The notes: a model not told the origin generated them from the letters alone. Positions 16,386 to 25,397 are shown, counted from the first letter of the stretch. The stretch: 64,000 nt of DNA from JACPUX01 sp964517465 (GCA_964517465.1 CAZFEK010000015.1:16861-80860), one strand, 5' to 3'. Made by a program: numbers and translations.

Positions 16386-16638
16386 AGCACGGGCAGGTCA
16401 TTTCGGCGAAGGCTAACTTGCGCGCAGCGCAAGTTAAGGGCGCGCATGCGCAAGTTAAGGGCGCGCATGCGCCCGGCCGCAGCCAACATTACATGCCCCC
16501 TGAAGCGGCGCAATCGGCACCGCCGATGCGCTCAAAGCACCACCCCTTTCGCGGGCAAGCCCGTCCTCGCAAAACCTGCGGCATGCCCGCTAGGATCGGC
16601 CTTGACCGCGAACCGCCACTTTCCATTTTCCACTCAAA
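16386..16638 (+). repeat. ccmE-ccmF spacer with hairpin, 21-bp tandem repeat and ccmE-tail echo
   Basis: This 253-base gap interrupts an otherwise overlapping operon. It holds a perfect 10-bp inverted repeat (TAACTTGCGC / GCGCAAGTTA, 16414-16436, 3-base loop), two exact 21-bp tandem copies (16427-16447 and 16448-16468), a stretch whose translation YMPPEAAQSA echoes the ccmE C-terminus (about 16490-16520), and a REP-like CGGGC-AA-GCCCG hairpin at 16552-16563. An open frame of 95 codons from 16382 overlaps the ccmE stop, but its composition suggests spacer DNA rather than a gene. Confidence 0.75.
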
Positions 16639-18624
16639 ATGTTCCCCGAACTCGGCCATTTCGCACTGATACTCGCGCTCTTGCTCGCCCTGGCGCTCTC
16701 CATCCTGCCGCTTTATGGGGCCGCACGCGCAGATTCATCGCTCATGCGCCTCGCACGCCCCGCCGCCTATGGCACTTTTCTGCTGATCGCTTTCGCCTTC
16801 GCCATACAAGCCTATGCTTTCGCGACCAACGATTTCTCGGTGCTGAACGTCGCCAATCATTCCAACTCCAAGCTGCCCCTGGCCTACCGCCTGGCCGCCA
16901 CCTGGGGCTCGCACGAAGGTTCGCTCTTACTTTGGAGCCTGATGCTCGGCGGCTGGATGGCGGCGGTAGCGCGTTTCAGCGGGCACCTGCCCCTGGCCAT
17001 GGTGGCGCGAGTGCTTTCGGTGATGGGTATGGTGGCAATCGGCTTCCTGCTTTTTATGCTGCTCACCTCCAACCCCTTCGAGCGCCTGTTGCCCGCCGCG
17101 CCCGATGGCCGCGACCTCAACCCGCTGCTGCAAGACCCGGGCATGGTGTTTCATCCCCCTATGCTCTACATGGGCTACGTGGGTTTCTCAGTCGCTTTCG
17201 CCTTTTCCCTGGCCGCTTTGCTCGGCGGGCGGCTGGATGCCACTTGGGCGCGCTGGTCCCGACCCTGGACCACGCTGGCTTGGTGCTTTTTGACCGCCGG
17301 CATCGCTTTGGGCAGCGTCTGGGCTTATTACGAATTGGGCTGGGGCGGATGGTGGTTCTGGGACCCGGTGGAAAACGCCTCCTTCATGCCCTGGTTGGCT
17401 GGCACGGCGCTGATCCACTCGCTGGCGGTTACGGAGAAACGCGGCGCTTTCCGCAGTTGGACGGTGTTGCTGGCGATCATCACCTTTAGTCTCAGCTTGC
17501 TCGGGACTTTCCTGGTGCGATCCGGCGTATTGACTTCGGTTCACGCTTTCGCCACCGATCCGGCGCGCGGCGTCTTCATTCTAGGCTTTCTCGCCGTGGT
17601 CGTCGGCGGATCGCTTACGCTCTACGCGGCGCGAGCCGGCAAAGTGGGACTGGGCGCGAGCTTTGCCCCGATTTCACGCGAATCTTTGCTGCTCGCCAAC
17701 AACGTTCTGTTGGTGGTTGCCATGGGGGCGGTGCTTTTGGGTACGCTCTACCCGCTGTTCATCGATGCTTTGGGGCTGGGCAAACTTTCGGTGGGGCCGC
17801 CCTACTTTGAAGCGGTGTTTTATCCGCTCATGGTGCCGGTGATCCTCCTCATGGGCCTCGGACCCTTGGCCCCTTGGAAACAAGCGAGCGCGGCGGACCT
17901 CTGGCATCGAAGCCGGGGCGCTCTGGCGCTGGCTGTTGCACTTGCGCTAGCGGTGCCCTGGCTGATGGGGCGCTGGTCGCCTTGGGTCGCTTCGGGGCTC
18001 CTGCTTGCCACCTGGGTGATTGCCATGGCGATGCTTGCCGCGGTCGACCGAGCGACCCGCGGCGGGGGTAGCCATTGGTTCGCCAGGTTGGGTCAGCAGC
18101 CGCTTGCCTGGTGGGGAATGCAGCTCGGGCATCTCGGCGTGGCGGTGTTCATCATCGGCGTGGCCATGGTATTGGGCTACCAAGTGGAGAAGGATGTGCG
18201 CATGGAAAGGGGCGATACCGCAAGCATCGGCGCTTTCGAGTTCCGCCTCACCGAACTCAAGGAAGTGCGCGGACCCAACTACCGGGCAATCGCGGGGCAG
18301 GTCGAGGTTCGCCGTGAGGGCGAACTGCTCGCCGTTCTGAAGCCGGAAAAACGCAACTACGATGCCTCGGGCATGCCCATGACCGAAGCCGCCATTCATC
18401 GCAGCATCGCCCGCGATCTCTATGTATCCCTGGGCGACCCGGTGGGCGACACGGCTTGGGCGGTGCGCATCTACGTCAAACCCTTCGTGAACTGGATTTG
18501 GGGCGGCACGGTGATCATGGCCTTGGGCGGCTTACTCGCCATGCTGGACCGCCGCTACCGGCTTCGCGCGCGAAACGCGGCGCAAACCGCCAACGGCGGC
18601 ATCGCCGCGGAGGCACAGGGATGA
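16639..18624 (+). CDS. ccmF: Cytochrome c heme lyase subunit CcmF
   Basis: CcmF is the large membrane subunit of the heme ligation complex that attaches heme to apocytochrome c. The 661-residue product has about 15 hydrophobic segments. It carries the early motif ATWGSHEGSLLLWSLML, the heme-handling WWD domain (ELGWGGWWFWDPVENASFMPWL) with flanking histidines (HPPMLYMGY, LIHSLAV), and a large C-terminal periplasmic domain before a last membrane helix. The start ATG at 16639 is the family N-terminus (MFPELGHFALILALLLAL). The stop overlaps the ccmG start (ATGA). Confidence 0.97.
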   Translation: MFPELGHFALILALLLALALSILPLYGAARADSSLMRLARPAAYGTFLLIAFAFAIQAYAFATNDFSVLNVANHSNSKLPLAYRLAATWGSHEGSLLLWSLMLGGWMAAVARFSGHLPLAMVARVLSVMGMVAIGFLLFMLLTSNPFERLLPAAPDGRDLNPLLQDPGMVFHPPMLYMGYVGFSVAFAFSLAALLGGRLDATWARWSRPWTTLAWCFLTAGIALGSVWAYYELGWGGWWFWDPVENASFMPWLAGTALIHSLAVTEKRGAFRSWTVLLAIITFSLSLLGTFLVRSGVLTSVHAFATDPARGVFILGFLAVVVGGSLTLYAARAGKVGLGASFAPISRESLLLANNVLLVVAMGAVLLGTLYPLFIDALGLGKLSVGPPYFEAVFYPLMVPVILLMGLGPLAPWKQASAADLWHRSRGALALAVALALAVPWLMGRWSPWVASGLLLATWVIAMAMLAAVDRATRGGGSHWFARLGQQPLAWWGMQLGHLGVAVFIIGVAMVLGYQVEKDVRMERGDTASIGAFEFRLTELKEVRGPNYRAIAGQVEVRREGELLAVLKPEKRNYDASGMPMTEAAIHRSIARDLYVSLGDPVGDTAWAVRIYVKPFVNWIWGGTVIMALGGLLAMLDRRYRLRARNAAQTANGGIAAEAQG

Positions 18625-19151
18625 AAGCGCTGCGCTATCTGATTCCCTTGGCCATCTTTGCGGTGCTGGTCCTATTTTTGTGGCGGGGTCTTTCGCTCAA
18701 CCCGCGCGAAGTGCCCTCACCGCTGATCGACAAGCCGGCCCCGTCCTTCGTTTTGCCGCAACTGCACGAACCGGACAAGACCCTGCGCAAGGACGAGCTT
18801 GCCGGCAAGGTGTGGCTCCTCAACGTCTGGGCTTCGTGGTGCCCCTCCTGCCGCGACGAGCATCCCGTCCTGATCGACATCGCCAAATCGGGAATCGTGC
18901 CGATCTACGGTCTCAATTACAAGGATCAGCGCGACGATGCCCTCGCCTGGCTGAAACGCTTCGGCAATCCTTACGTCGCCTCCGGTTCGGATCTCGAAGG
19001 CCGGGTGGCGATCGATTTCGGCGTTTACGGCGCCCCGGAGACTTTTCTCATCGACCGGCAGGGCCGGATCCGCTACAAGCACATCGGCCCGGTCACTCCC
19101 AAAGTTTGGGCGGAAACACTGCTGCCCAAAGTGAAACAACTCTCCCAATGA
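18621..19151 (+). CDS. ccmG: Thiol:disulfide oxidoreductase CcmG (DsbE)
   Basis: CcmG reduces the CXXCH cysteines of apocytochrome c in the periplasm. The 176-residue product has an N-terminal membrane anchor (RYLIPLAIFAVLVLFLWRGL), the thioredoxin fold with active site WCPSC (Cys 74 and 77) in NVWASWCPSCRDEHP, the family loop GLNYKDQRDDALAWL, and the cis-Pro region GVYGAPETFLID. The ATG overlaps the ccmF stop, and the TGA overlaps the ccmH ATG. Confidence 0.97.
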   Translation: MKALRYLIPLAIFAVLVLFLWRGLSLNPREVPSPLIDKPAPSFVLPQLHEPDKTLRKDELAGKVWLLNVWASWCPSCRDEHPVLIDIAKSGIVPIYGLNYKDQRDDALAWLKRFGNPYVASGSDLEGRVAIDFGVYGAPETFLIDRQGRIRYKHIGPVTPKVWAETLLPKVKQLSQ

Positions 19152-19609
19152 AGCCCGCCATTCTGATTCTCTTTGCGATGCTCGTCGCGTCGCCACTGCC
19201 CGCCAAAGAAGCGGCGCCCCTGGCAGCGGATCCGGCGATCGAGGCACGCCTCAACGTGATGGCGCAAGAATTGCGCTGCCTGGTGTGCCAGAACCAATCC
19301 TTGGCGGACTCCAATGCGCCGCTGGCCGAAGATCTGCGCCGCGAAATTCGCGAACAGATGAACCAGGGCAAAAACGATCAAGAAGTAATCCACTTCTTGG
19401 TCGAGCGCTACGGCGATTTCGTCCTCTATAGACCGCCGCTCAAGGCCTCCACCCTGGTGCTGTGGGTCGGCCCGTTCCTGCTGCTGCTGCTGGGCCTCGT
19501 CGTGCTGGCGAGACTCGCGAGAAAAAACCGCAACTCGGCACTGGCTGAAGAGGAGCCGAGTGCGCAAGCGAAGGAAAAAGCGCGACGGCTGATCGAGGAC
19601 GAAGGCTGA
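19148..19609 (+). CDS. ccmH: Cytochrome c maturation protein CcmH
   Basis: CcmH (CcmL/NrfF type) is the membrane-anchored thiol oxidoreductase partner of CcmF. The 153-residue product has a signal peptide, the redox motif LRCLVCQNQS (Cys 44 and 47), the characteristic DLRREIREQMNQGKNDQEVIHFLVERYGDFVLYRPP segment (seen in parts) and one membrane segment near 103-123. It lacks a fused CcmI domain, in keeping with a separate ccmI at 10.9 kb. It is the last gene of the ccm run. Confidence 0.96.
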   Translation: MKPAILILFAMLVASPLPAKEAAPLAADPAIEARLNVMAQELRCLVCQNQSLADSNAPLAEDLRREIREQMNQGKNDQEVIHFLVERYGDFVLYRPPLKASTLVLWVGPFLLLLLGLVVLARLARKNRNSALAEEEPSAQAKEKARRLIEDEG

Positions 19610-19625
19610 GCGTTTGCGGACTGCT

Positions 19626-19997
19626 TCAGCGCTTCGAGTGCAGGCCGAACATATTGCCTTCGGTGTCGATCGCCAGCACGATGAATCCGTGAGGCCCGAT
19701 GGACATTTTCTCGCGTTGCAGGCGACCGCCCGCTGCAAGCACCCGCGCCCCCTCGACGGCGCAATCTTCGCAAACGAAGTAAACCAAGACGCAGTTGCCG
19801 CCAGCGGGAAAGCCGGGCATATGCACCAGCGCGCCGCTGCAGCCGGTGCCTCCCGACACCATGGGAAAACCCCACATCTCGATGTTCGGGCTGCCGATGC
19901 GATCGAGTTTCACCTGAAAGACGCTTTCATAAAACTTCTTGGCGCGCTCGACATCTTGCACATAGATCTCGAACCAACCGACGGGATTGTGCTCCAT
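19626..19997 (-). CDS. VOC-family protein (glyoxalase/bleomycin resistance fold)
   Basis: The product is a 123-residue single VOC domain. The start ATG at 19997 follows a clear ribosome-binding site (CAGGAG); the longer frame adds 57 residues of no family character. N-terminal NPVGWFEIYVQDVERAKKFYESVFQ and C-terminal HGFIVLAIDTEGNMFGLHS give the metal-ligand pattern (a Glu/His-type set) typical of PhnB or glyoxalase-like enzymes. The substrate is unknown. It converges with ccmH. Confidence 0.85.
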   Translation of the reverse strand: MEHNPVGWFEIYVQDVERAKKFYESVFQVKLDRIGSPNIEMWGFPMVSGGTGCSGALVHMPGFPAGGNCVLVYFVCEDCAVEGARVLAAGGRLQREKMSIGPHGFIVLAIDTEGNMFGLHSKR

Positions 19998-20076
19998 GAT
20001 TCGCTCCTGAAATGAGGGACTCTGATCGAGCCGCATGAGACGCCCAGAACATCTTGCGCCGCCACCCCGCCATCGG

Positions 20077-20469
20077 TCAACGATCCCTAGACCTCTTCTG
20101 CAGCAAGCCTTCTCGTGCTCGCACCACGGCGCGCCAATAAAGCGCCGCATTGAGCGCGAGTGCGGCAAGTCCCAAGAGCATTTGGGTCTCGGGTTTCAGC
20201 CCTTCGGGGTAAATCAAAGGCAAAAGATAATGGCTGATGAAATCGCCTTCGTAGCCCTGGGCACCGGCGCGCCGGCGCAGCTCGTTTTCAAGCGGCGTAA
20301 GCGGGCAAATGCCGTGGGACAGTTCGATCCAGGCGCCCCAAACGACCGCGGGAAGATGCAGCCAGGCAAGCTTGGGCCAGCGCCAGACGAAAAAACCGCC
20401 CAGCACCACGAACAAGATGAACAAGAGGTGCAGCACCAGCACCGCGTCGGCAAGTAGACCTTCAATCAT
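20077..20469 (-). CDS. DUF2784 membrane protein
   Basis: The product is a 130-residue membrane protein of the DUF2784 family. Three or four hydrophobic segments are visible: LLADAVLVLHLLFILFVVLGGFFVW near the N-terminus, LHLPAVVWGAWIEL, and MLLGLAALALNAALYW near the C-terminus. The family motif with CPLTPLENELRRRAG and FISHYLLPLIYP is present. Function unknown. It lies between the VOC gene and the helicase gene on the same strand, 79 bases upstream of the VOC start. Confidence 0.85.
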   Translation of the reverse strand: MIEGLLADAVLVLHLLFILFVVLGGFFVWRWPKLAWLHLPAVVWGAWIELSHGICPLTPLENELRRRAGAQGYEGDFISHYLLPLIYPEGLKPETQMLLGLAALALNAALYWRAVVRAREGLLQKRSRDR

Positions 20470-20511
20470 CGGATCTCTCGGCCGCGGGTGAAGGTGCTGC
20501 TCAGGACACGA

Positions 20512-21990
20512 TCAGCCCCGGCGCCCGGCCAGGAGCGCCGCAGTCTGCCCGCCCGCGCGGCGACGCGTAAAACCGCCGGTGAAACCGCGCGGCGCCGCGG
20601 GTGTTGCGGCCGCCTTAGCCTCGCCTCGCGGCTCCCGCCTTCCGCCCCTATGCTCTTGGGATCGAGACGAGGAACTTGGGCCTGCCGGCCGATTCGCCGG
20701 GCGAGGCTTCTTTTCCCGCGGCGCGGAGTTGGCGCCGGCCGAAAACGCCGCCGGTCGCTTTTGCTCTTGCTTGACGCGCGGCCCAGCGCCCGCCCTGGAG
20801 GACGCAGCTGGTGCCACCTCGCCCGCAGCGGTCGGCTCGAAGCCGGGTGCCGCTACCCGAGGCAAGGATCTTTTGATCAGCTTTTCGATGTCGGCGAGAT
20901 AGCTCAGTTCGTCAGCGGAAACCAGCGAAATCGCCTCTCCGCTCTGGCCGGCGCGGCCGGTGCGGCCGATGCGATGCACGTAATCTTCCGGCACGTTGGG
21001 CAAGTCGAAATTCACCACGTGCGGCAACTGGTCGATGTCAATGCCGCGCGCCGCGATGTCGGTCGCCACCAGCACTTGCAAGTCGCCAGATTTGAATTCG
21101 CCCAAGGCTCGCGTGCGTGCCCCTTGGCTCTTGTTGCCGTGAATGGCGAGCGCCGGTATGCCGCCACGCACCAGTTGTTCAGCCAGGCGGTTGGCGCCGT
21201 GTTTGGTGCGGGTGAACACCAACACCTGAAACCACTGCTGACGCGCGATGAGTTCCGCCAGAAGCTCGCGCTTGCGCGTTTTCTCGACGAAATACACCTT
21301 CTGCTCGACGATGTCGGCGGCAGCATTGCGGCGCCCCACTTCGATCAAAGTGGGAGACTTGAGCATACCGTCGGCCAGGGTTTTGATCTCGTCGGAAAAC
21401 GTCGCCGAAAAAAGCAAATTCTGGCGCACCGACGGCAGCAGTTGCAGAATGCGCCGGATGTCGCGAATGAAGCCCATGTCGAGCATGCGATCCGCTTCGT
21501 CGAGCACCACGATCTCGATGCGTTTGAGGTCGAGCGCGCCTTGGCCCTGCAAATCGAGCAAACGCCCCGGGGTAGCCACCAGCACGTCCACGCCGCGGCG
21601 CAACGCAGCCATTTGCGGACCGATGCCTACGCCGCCAAAAACGGCCAGGGATTTGAGGGGCAAAAATTTGCCGTAGGCCCGCACGCTGGCCTCGACTTGC
21701 GCGCATAGCTCGCGGGTAGGCGTGAGAATCAGCGCGCGAGGCAGCCAGGGTTCCTTGCGCTTCGCGCCGTGGCCCGAAACGGCGGAGCGAGGTTGCTGCA
21801 TCAAACGCTGCAACAGCGGCAGGACGAAGCTTGCCGTCTTGCCGGTGCCGGTTTGGGCGCCGCCCAGAACGTCGCCGCCATTCAGGACAACCGGAATGGC
21901 TTGAGTCTGGATCGGTGTGGGTGTGTCGTAGCCTAGTTCGCGCACGGCGCGAACCAATTCCTCGGCCAGGCCGAGTTCATTGAAGTTCAT
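20512..21990 (-). CDS. rhlE: DEAD-box ATP-dependent RNA helicase (RhlE type)
   Basis: The 492-residue product is an RNA helicase used in RNA turnover and ribosome assembly. Motifs in order: Q motif (FNELGLAEELVRAV ... PTPIQTQAIP), Walker A AQTGTGKTASF, PTRELCAQ, TPGRLLDL, DEADRMLDMGF, SATFSDEI, the second RecA lobe with ARGIDID and HRIGRTGRAGQSG. After residue 385 comes a long basic, Ala/Pro/Arg-rich tail ending in FTGGFTRRRAGGQ, as in betaproteobacterial RhlE paralogues. RhlE is the best fit among DEAD paralogues; SrmB and RhlB have different tails. Confidence 0.93.
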   Translation of the reverse strand: MNFNELGLAEELVRAVRELGYDTPTPIQTQAIPVVLNGGDVLGGAQTGTGKTASFVLPLLQRLMQQPRSAVSGHGAKRKEPWLPRALILTPTRELCAQVEASVRAYGKFLPLKSLAVFGGVGIGPQMAALRRGVDVLVATPGRLLDLQGQGALDLKRIEIVVLDEADRMLDMGFIRDIRRILQLLPSVRQNLLFSATFSDEIKTLADGMLKSPTLIEVGRRNAAADIVEQKVYFVEKTRKRELLAELIARQQWFQVLVFTRTKHGANRLAEQLVRGGIPALAIHGNKSQGARTRALGEFKSGDLQVLVATDIAARGIDIDQLPHVVNFDLPNVPEDYVHRIGRTGRAGQSGEAISLVSADELSYLADIEKLIKRSLPRVAAPGFEPTAAGEVAPAASSRAGAGPRVKQEQKRPAAFSAGANSAPREKKPRPANRPAGPSSSSRSQEHRGGRREPRGEAKAAATPAAPRGFTGGFTRRRAGGQTAALLAGRRG

Positions 21991-22223
21991 GAGGTTCTTT
22001 TCGAGAATACCGGCCCGTGACGCTGATGCAGCGCCCCAGTCGCAGGCAAGCGGGAGAAAACGGAAGTCAGGATTGACCGCGGCGAGAAGGACTGGACAAA
22101 AAGCCGCAGCGGCGGATTGTACATGCCTTGCGCCGCGTCGTCGAGCGCAATCCGCTCCCAGCGCTTGCAGTCTGTGTTACCCTCCCCGCCACGTATTGGG
22201 CTCACCCAACCAAGGAAGAGACG

Positions 22224-22871
22224 ATGCCGGAAAATGAACAAACCGCCTGGCCGCTGCAAGGGCGTGCCGAATCGCTGGAGGAAAAAACCGGGGTGGAGAT
22301 CGTCGTCGCCACGGTGGGAAAGTGCGACAACTACCCCGAAGTCCCATGGAAAGCGTTTGCTTTGTTTGCCGCGGCCGCAGCTGCAGCATTGGCGGCTGGC
22401 GAAATCATGCGCCCCAGCTGGGTGGGCACGCAGCACGTCACCCTGGCCGTGTTTCTGGTCATCAGCGCCGGCGCGGCCGCAGCGGCAGTGGCGACGCTGT
22501 TGCCGAGTTTTGGCCGACGGTTTCTTTCCGCGATCGAGCGCGAAGCGGAAGTGCGCCAATACGCCGCGGCGATGTTTCTCGAGCGCGAGTGGTTTCTCAC
22601 CGCGAAGCGCCACGCCGTTTTGCTGCTGGTCGCGCAATATGAGCGAACGGTGGTGATCCTGCCGGACGCCGGCTTGCGCGCTTCGCTCACCGAATCCAAG
22701 CTCGCCGCCGTGATCGAGGCCATGCGCCCGAAGCTCCTTGACGGCGAATTCGAAGCGGCGATCTCCATGGGGCTCGACTCTTTGGAGCGCCTGCTGATCG
22801 AAGCCGGCTGCGCCGGCCCCAAGCCCAGAGATGAAATCGGCGCCGAACACGTGGTGGAGAGAGGCGTATGA
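22224..22871 (+). CDS. TPM-domain membrane protein, first of a pair
   Basis: The product is a 215-residue membrane protein. I start at the ATG at 22224, which follows AAGGAAGAG at a good distance. It has a short cytoplasmic or TPM-like N-terminal part (EEKTGVEIVVATVGKCDNYPEVPWK), two hydrophobic segments near 45-60 and 72-95, and a C-terminal domain (EREAEVRQYAAAMFLEREWFLTAKRHAVLLLVAQYERTVVILPD, seen in parts) like the TPM-related YgcG partners. The stop overlaps the start of the next TPM gene by four bases. The function is unknown; TPM proteins have been linked to membrane protein quality control and photosystem repair in other lineages. Confidence 0.72.
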   Translation: MPENEQTAWPLQGRAESLEEKTGVEIVVATVGKCDNYPEVPWKAFALFAAAAAAALAAGEIMRPSWVGTQHVTLAVFLVISAGAAAAAVATLLPSFGRRFLSAIEREAEVRQYAAAMFLEREWFLTAKRHAVLLLVAQYERTVVILPDAGLRASLTESKLAAVIEAMRPKLLDGEFEAAISMGLDSLERLLIEAGCAGPKPRDEIGAEHVVERGV

Positions 22872-23809
22872 CCGCGCTCATCCGGTTCCTTATCCTGTTT
22901 CTGTGGTGCAGCGCTACCCTGGCCTTGGAAGTACCCTTTCTCAGCGGCCGCGTTACCGACAACGCCGAAGTGCTGAGCGCCGGCGCGAAAGAACGCATCA
23001 CTGCCGCACTCAAAGCCCACGAAGAGGCGACCAGCAACCAAATTGCGGTGCTCACCGTCCCCAGCCTCGACGGCAGCACGGTAGAAGACTACGCCAACCA
23101 GGTGTTCAGCTCCTGGAAATTGGGCCAAAAGGGCAAGGACAACGGCGTGCTGCTCTTGATCGCGCCCAAAGATAGGCGTCTGCGCATCGAAGTGGGTTAC
23201 GGCCTCGAAGGCACGCTTCCCGACGTCACCGCCAGCCGCATCATCCGCAACGTGATCACGCCGCGCTTCAAAGCCAAGGATTACGATGGCGGCGTGGAAC
23301 AAGGCGTCAACGCGATCATCGGTGCCCTCAAAGGCGAAGCGCTTGCGGCAGACAACAAGAGCGGCGGAGCCAGCAGCGAAAACGAGGAGTTCTTCAAGGC
23401 GCCCGACATGCCGATCACGGAGCGGATTCTGATCGGCGCTTTCATTTTTGGCATCATTGGACTGTTCACCGTACTGGGTGTGCTCACACCCGGCATGGGC
23501 TGGTTCATCTACTTCTTCCTCATCCCCTTCTGGGCGATGTTTCCCATCGTGGTCATCGGCGGCCAAGCCACGCTCTGGGTGCTGGGCACTTACTTGATCG
23601 GATTCCCGGCGGCAAAGCTCTATTTCCGCCGTCAGCCCTGGTACGCCAAGGCCGCGCAGGAACTGAAAGCGAAGGGACGGGCCAATGTGGGCGGTTGGGT
23701 GATCAGCTCCGGCGGCGGATCCTCAGGCGGCTTCAGCAGCAGCAGCTCGGGCGGCTTTTCCGGCGGCGGGGGCAGTTCCGGCGGCGGCGGCGCTTCCGGA
23801 AGCTGGTGA
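22868..23809 (+). CDS. TPM-domain protein (YgcG family)
   Basis: The product is a 313-residue exported membrane protein. A signal peptide (MTALIRFLILFLWCSATLAL) precedes a TPM domain (residues about 22-160: VPFLSGRVTDNAEVLSAGAKERI, LTVPSLDGSTVEDYANQVF, IEVGYGLEGTLPDV). Two or three membrane segments follow at about 198-260, and the tail is a Gly/Ser-rich low-complexity segment (GGGSSGGFSSSSSGGFSGGGG) ending GASGSW, the YgcG hallmark. It is translationally coupled to the preceding TPM-like protein (ATGA). LemA, the usual neighbour of YgcG, is absent. Confidence 0.9.
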   Translation: MTALIRFLILFLWCSATLALEVPFLSGRVTDNAEVLSAGAKERITAALKAHEEATSNQIAVLTVPSLDGSTVEDYANQVFSSWKLGQKGKDNGVLLLIAPKDRRLRIEVGYGLEGTLPDVTASRIIRNVITPRFKAKDYDGGVEQGVNAIIGALKGEALAADNKSGGASSENEEFFKAPDMPITERILIGAFIFGIIGLFTVLGVLTPGMGWFIYFFLIPFWAMFPIVVIGGQATLWVLGTYLIGFPAAKLYFRRQPWYAKAAQELKAKGRANVGGWVISSGGGSSGGFSSSSSGGFSGGGGSSGGGGASGSW

Positions 23810-23819
23810 GGCGCCGCAA

Positions 23820-24698
23820 TCACCCGACGAGTTTGCCCACCGCAGCGTCTTCGAATTTCCCCGAACGATAATCGGCCAAGGTTTGGCGGATTTCTTCGCC
23901 GGTATTCATCACGAAGGGCCCATATTGCGCGATGGGCTCGCGCAAGGGCAGGCCGGCGGCGAGGATGAGGCGGGAATCCTCTCCCGCGGCAAGCCAGACC
24001 GAATCACTCCCGGTGTCCAGAAGCGCCAGCGCGTTGCGCGGCAGCTTTACTCCGCCCACTTGGGCTTTGCCGCGGTAAGCCACGACAAACGCATTGGCCT
24101 TGGGCGCCAGCGGCACCTGCAACTGCGCGCCTGCGGGCAAGCGCACATCGAGCAACAGGGGTTCGGTGAAGGGCCGCTCGACGGCGCCACGCACTCCGCC
24201 AAAGCGCCCGGCAATCACTCGCACCCGGGCTCCATTCTCAAGCCTCGCTTCGGGAATCGATTCGGGCGCGAAATCGCGATAACGCGGCGGGTCCATCTTG
24301 TTTTTGGCGGGCAAGTTGATCCAGAACTGAAAGCCTTCCATCAATCCGTTTTCCTGTTCGGGCATTTCGGAATGAATGAGCCCTCCCGCAGCCACCATCC
24401 ATTGCATGGCCCCCGGGGTCAGCAAGCCCGAATTCCCGCCGCTGTCGCGGTGGCGCATGCGCCCCGCGATCATGTAGGTGACGGTTTCAAAACCACGATG
24501 CGGGTGATCCGGAAAACCGCCGAGGTAATCCGCCGGCTGATCGCTGCGGAAGTTGTCGAGCATCAGAAAAGGATCGAGGCGCTGCTGCAAGCCTGGCGCA
24601 ATGAGGCGAGTCAACTGCACGCCGGCGCCGTCTTGCGTTGGCTGTCCGGCGATGATGCGCTCGACCCTGCGGGTGGCGGTTTCTACCCAACTCGACAT
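23820..24698 (-). CDS. Pirin-family protein
   Basis: Pirins are cupin-fold iron proteins, some with quercetinase activity or a redox-sensing role. The 292-residue product begins at the ATG at 24698 after GGAGGAGAG. The N-terminal cupin signature is present: LDNFRSDQPADYLGGFPDHPHRGFETVTYMIAGRMRHRDSGG (read in parts), giving the three His and one Glu metal set (HPHRG, MIAGRMRHRDS, HSEM with its downstream E). The Pirin C-domain (ANAFVVAYRGKAQVGG) follows. It lies 20 bases after azoR on the same strand and is probably co-transcribed under the divergent LysR regulator. Confidence 0.92.
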   Translation of the reverse strand: MSSWVETATRRVERIIAGQPTQDGAGVQLTRLIAPGLQQRLDPFLMLDNFRSDQPADYLGGFPDHPHRGFETVTYMIAGRMRHRDSGGNSGLLTPGAMQWMVAAGGLIHSEMPEQENGLMEGFQFWINLPAKNKMDPPRYRDFAPESIPEARLENGARVRVIAGRFGGVRGAVERPFTEPLLLDVRLPAGAQLQVPLAPKANAFVVAYRGKAQVGGVKLPRNALALLDTGSDSVWLAAGEDSRLILAAGLPLREPIAQYGPFVMNTGEEIRQTLADYRSGKFEDAAVGKLVG

Positions 24699-24718
24699 AA
24701 TGCTCTCCTCCATCCGCG

Positions 24719-25315
24719 TCACACTACGGCGGCAATTTCGGCTTTGGCGGTCTCCAAACCCTTTTGCGCCGCCTCCGGCCCCAGTGCCAGGCCCTCGGCA
24801 TACACGAATTCGACCTCGCGCATGCCCAAAAAACCCAGTACGGTCTTGAGATAAGGCACCTGACTGTCCGCCTCGGTTCCCCGATGCAAACCGCCTCGCG
24901 CCAGAGCAACATAGACCTTCTTGCCCTTGAGCAAACCCTCCGGTCCTTGAGCGGTGTAACGGAAAGTGACTCCTGCGCGAGCCAAGGCGTCGATCCAGGC
25001 CTTCAATTGGACCGAGATCGTGAAGTTGTACATCGGCACGCCCAGCACCAGGATGTCCGCAGCCTGCACCTGGGCGATCACTCTATCGTCGACGGCGACA
25101 CGCGCGGTTTGATTCGGTGTGCGTTTTTCGGCCGCCGTGAAAAGTGCTTGCAGCGCATCTTCGTCGAGCATGGGAACCGGGTCACGAGCCAGATCCCGCA
25201 CGTTTACCTCGGCGGTCGGATGTTTGGCACGCAGTTTCGCGACGATGGCATTGGCCAGTTCGGTCGATTGCGCACCCTGGCTGCGGGCGCTGGCGTTGAC
25301 TTGCAGGATTCTCAT
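24719..25315 (-). CDS. azoR: FMN-dependent NADH-azoreductase
   Basis: AzoR is a flavodoxin-like enzyme that reduces quinones and azo compounds with NADH, giving resistance to electrophile stress. The 198-residue product shows the N-terminal FMN phosphate loop (NASARSQGAQSTELANA), the isoalloxazine motif PMYNFTISVQLKAWIDALARAG and the second loop ARGGLHRGTE. It is divergent from a LysR regulator (87-base gap) and followed by a pirin gene, a common quinone-responsive arrangement. Confidence 0.94.
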   Translation of the reverse strand: MRILQVNASARSQGAQSTELANAIVAKLRAKHPTAEVNVRDLARDPVPMLDEDALQALFTAAEKRTPNQTARVAVDDRVIAQVQAADILVLGVPMYNFTISVQLKAWIDALARAGVTFRYTAQGPEGLLKGKKVYVALARGGLHRGTEADSQVPYLKTVLGFLGMREVEFVYAEGLALGPEAAQKGLETAKAEIAAVV

Positions 25316-25397
25316 GGCAGTGTCCTCGGTGAAGTGGGAATGGCGACAATTTACGTCTCGCCCTGCGCGAGCAGAAGCCTAGCAATCGGGTATCATC

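Noticed and set aside
16382..16669. 95-codon frame starting on the ccmE stop (ATGA)
   Set aside because: Although the overlap looks like coupling, the product is made of tandem-repeat translation and runs into ccmF; it has no family character.
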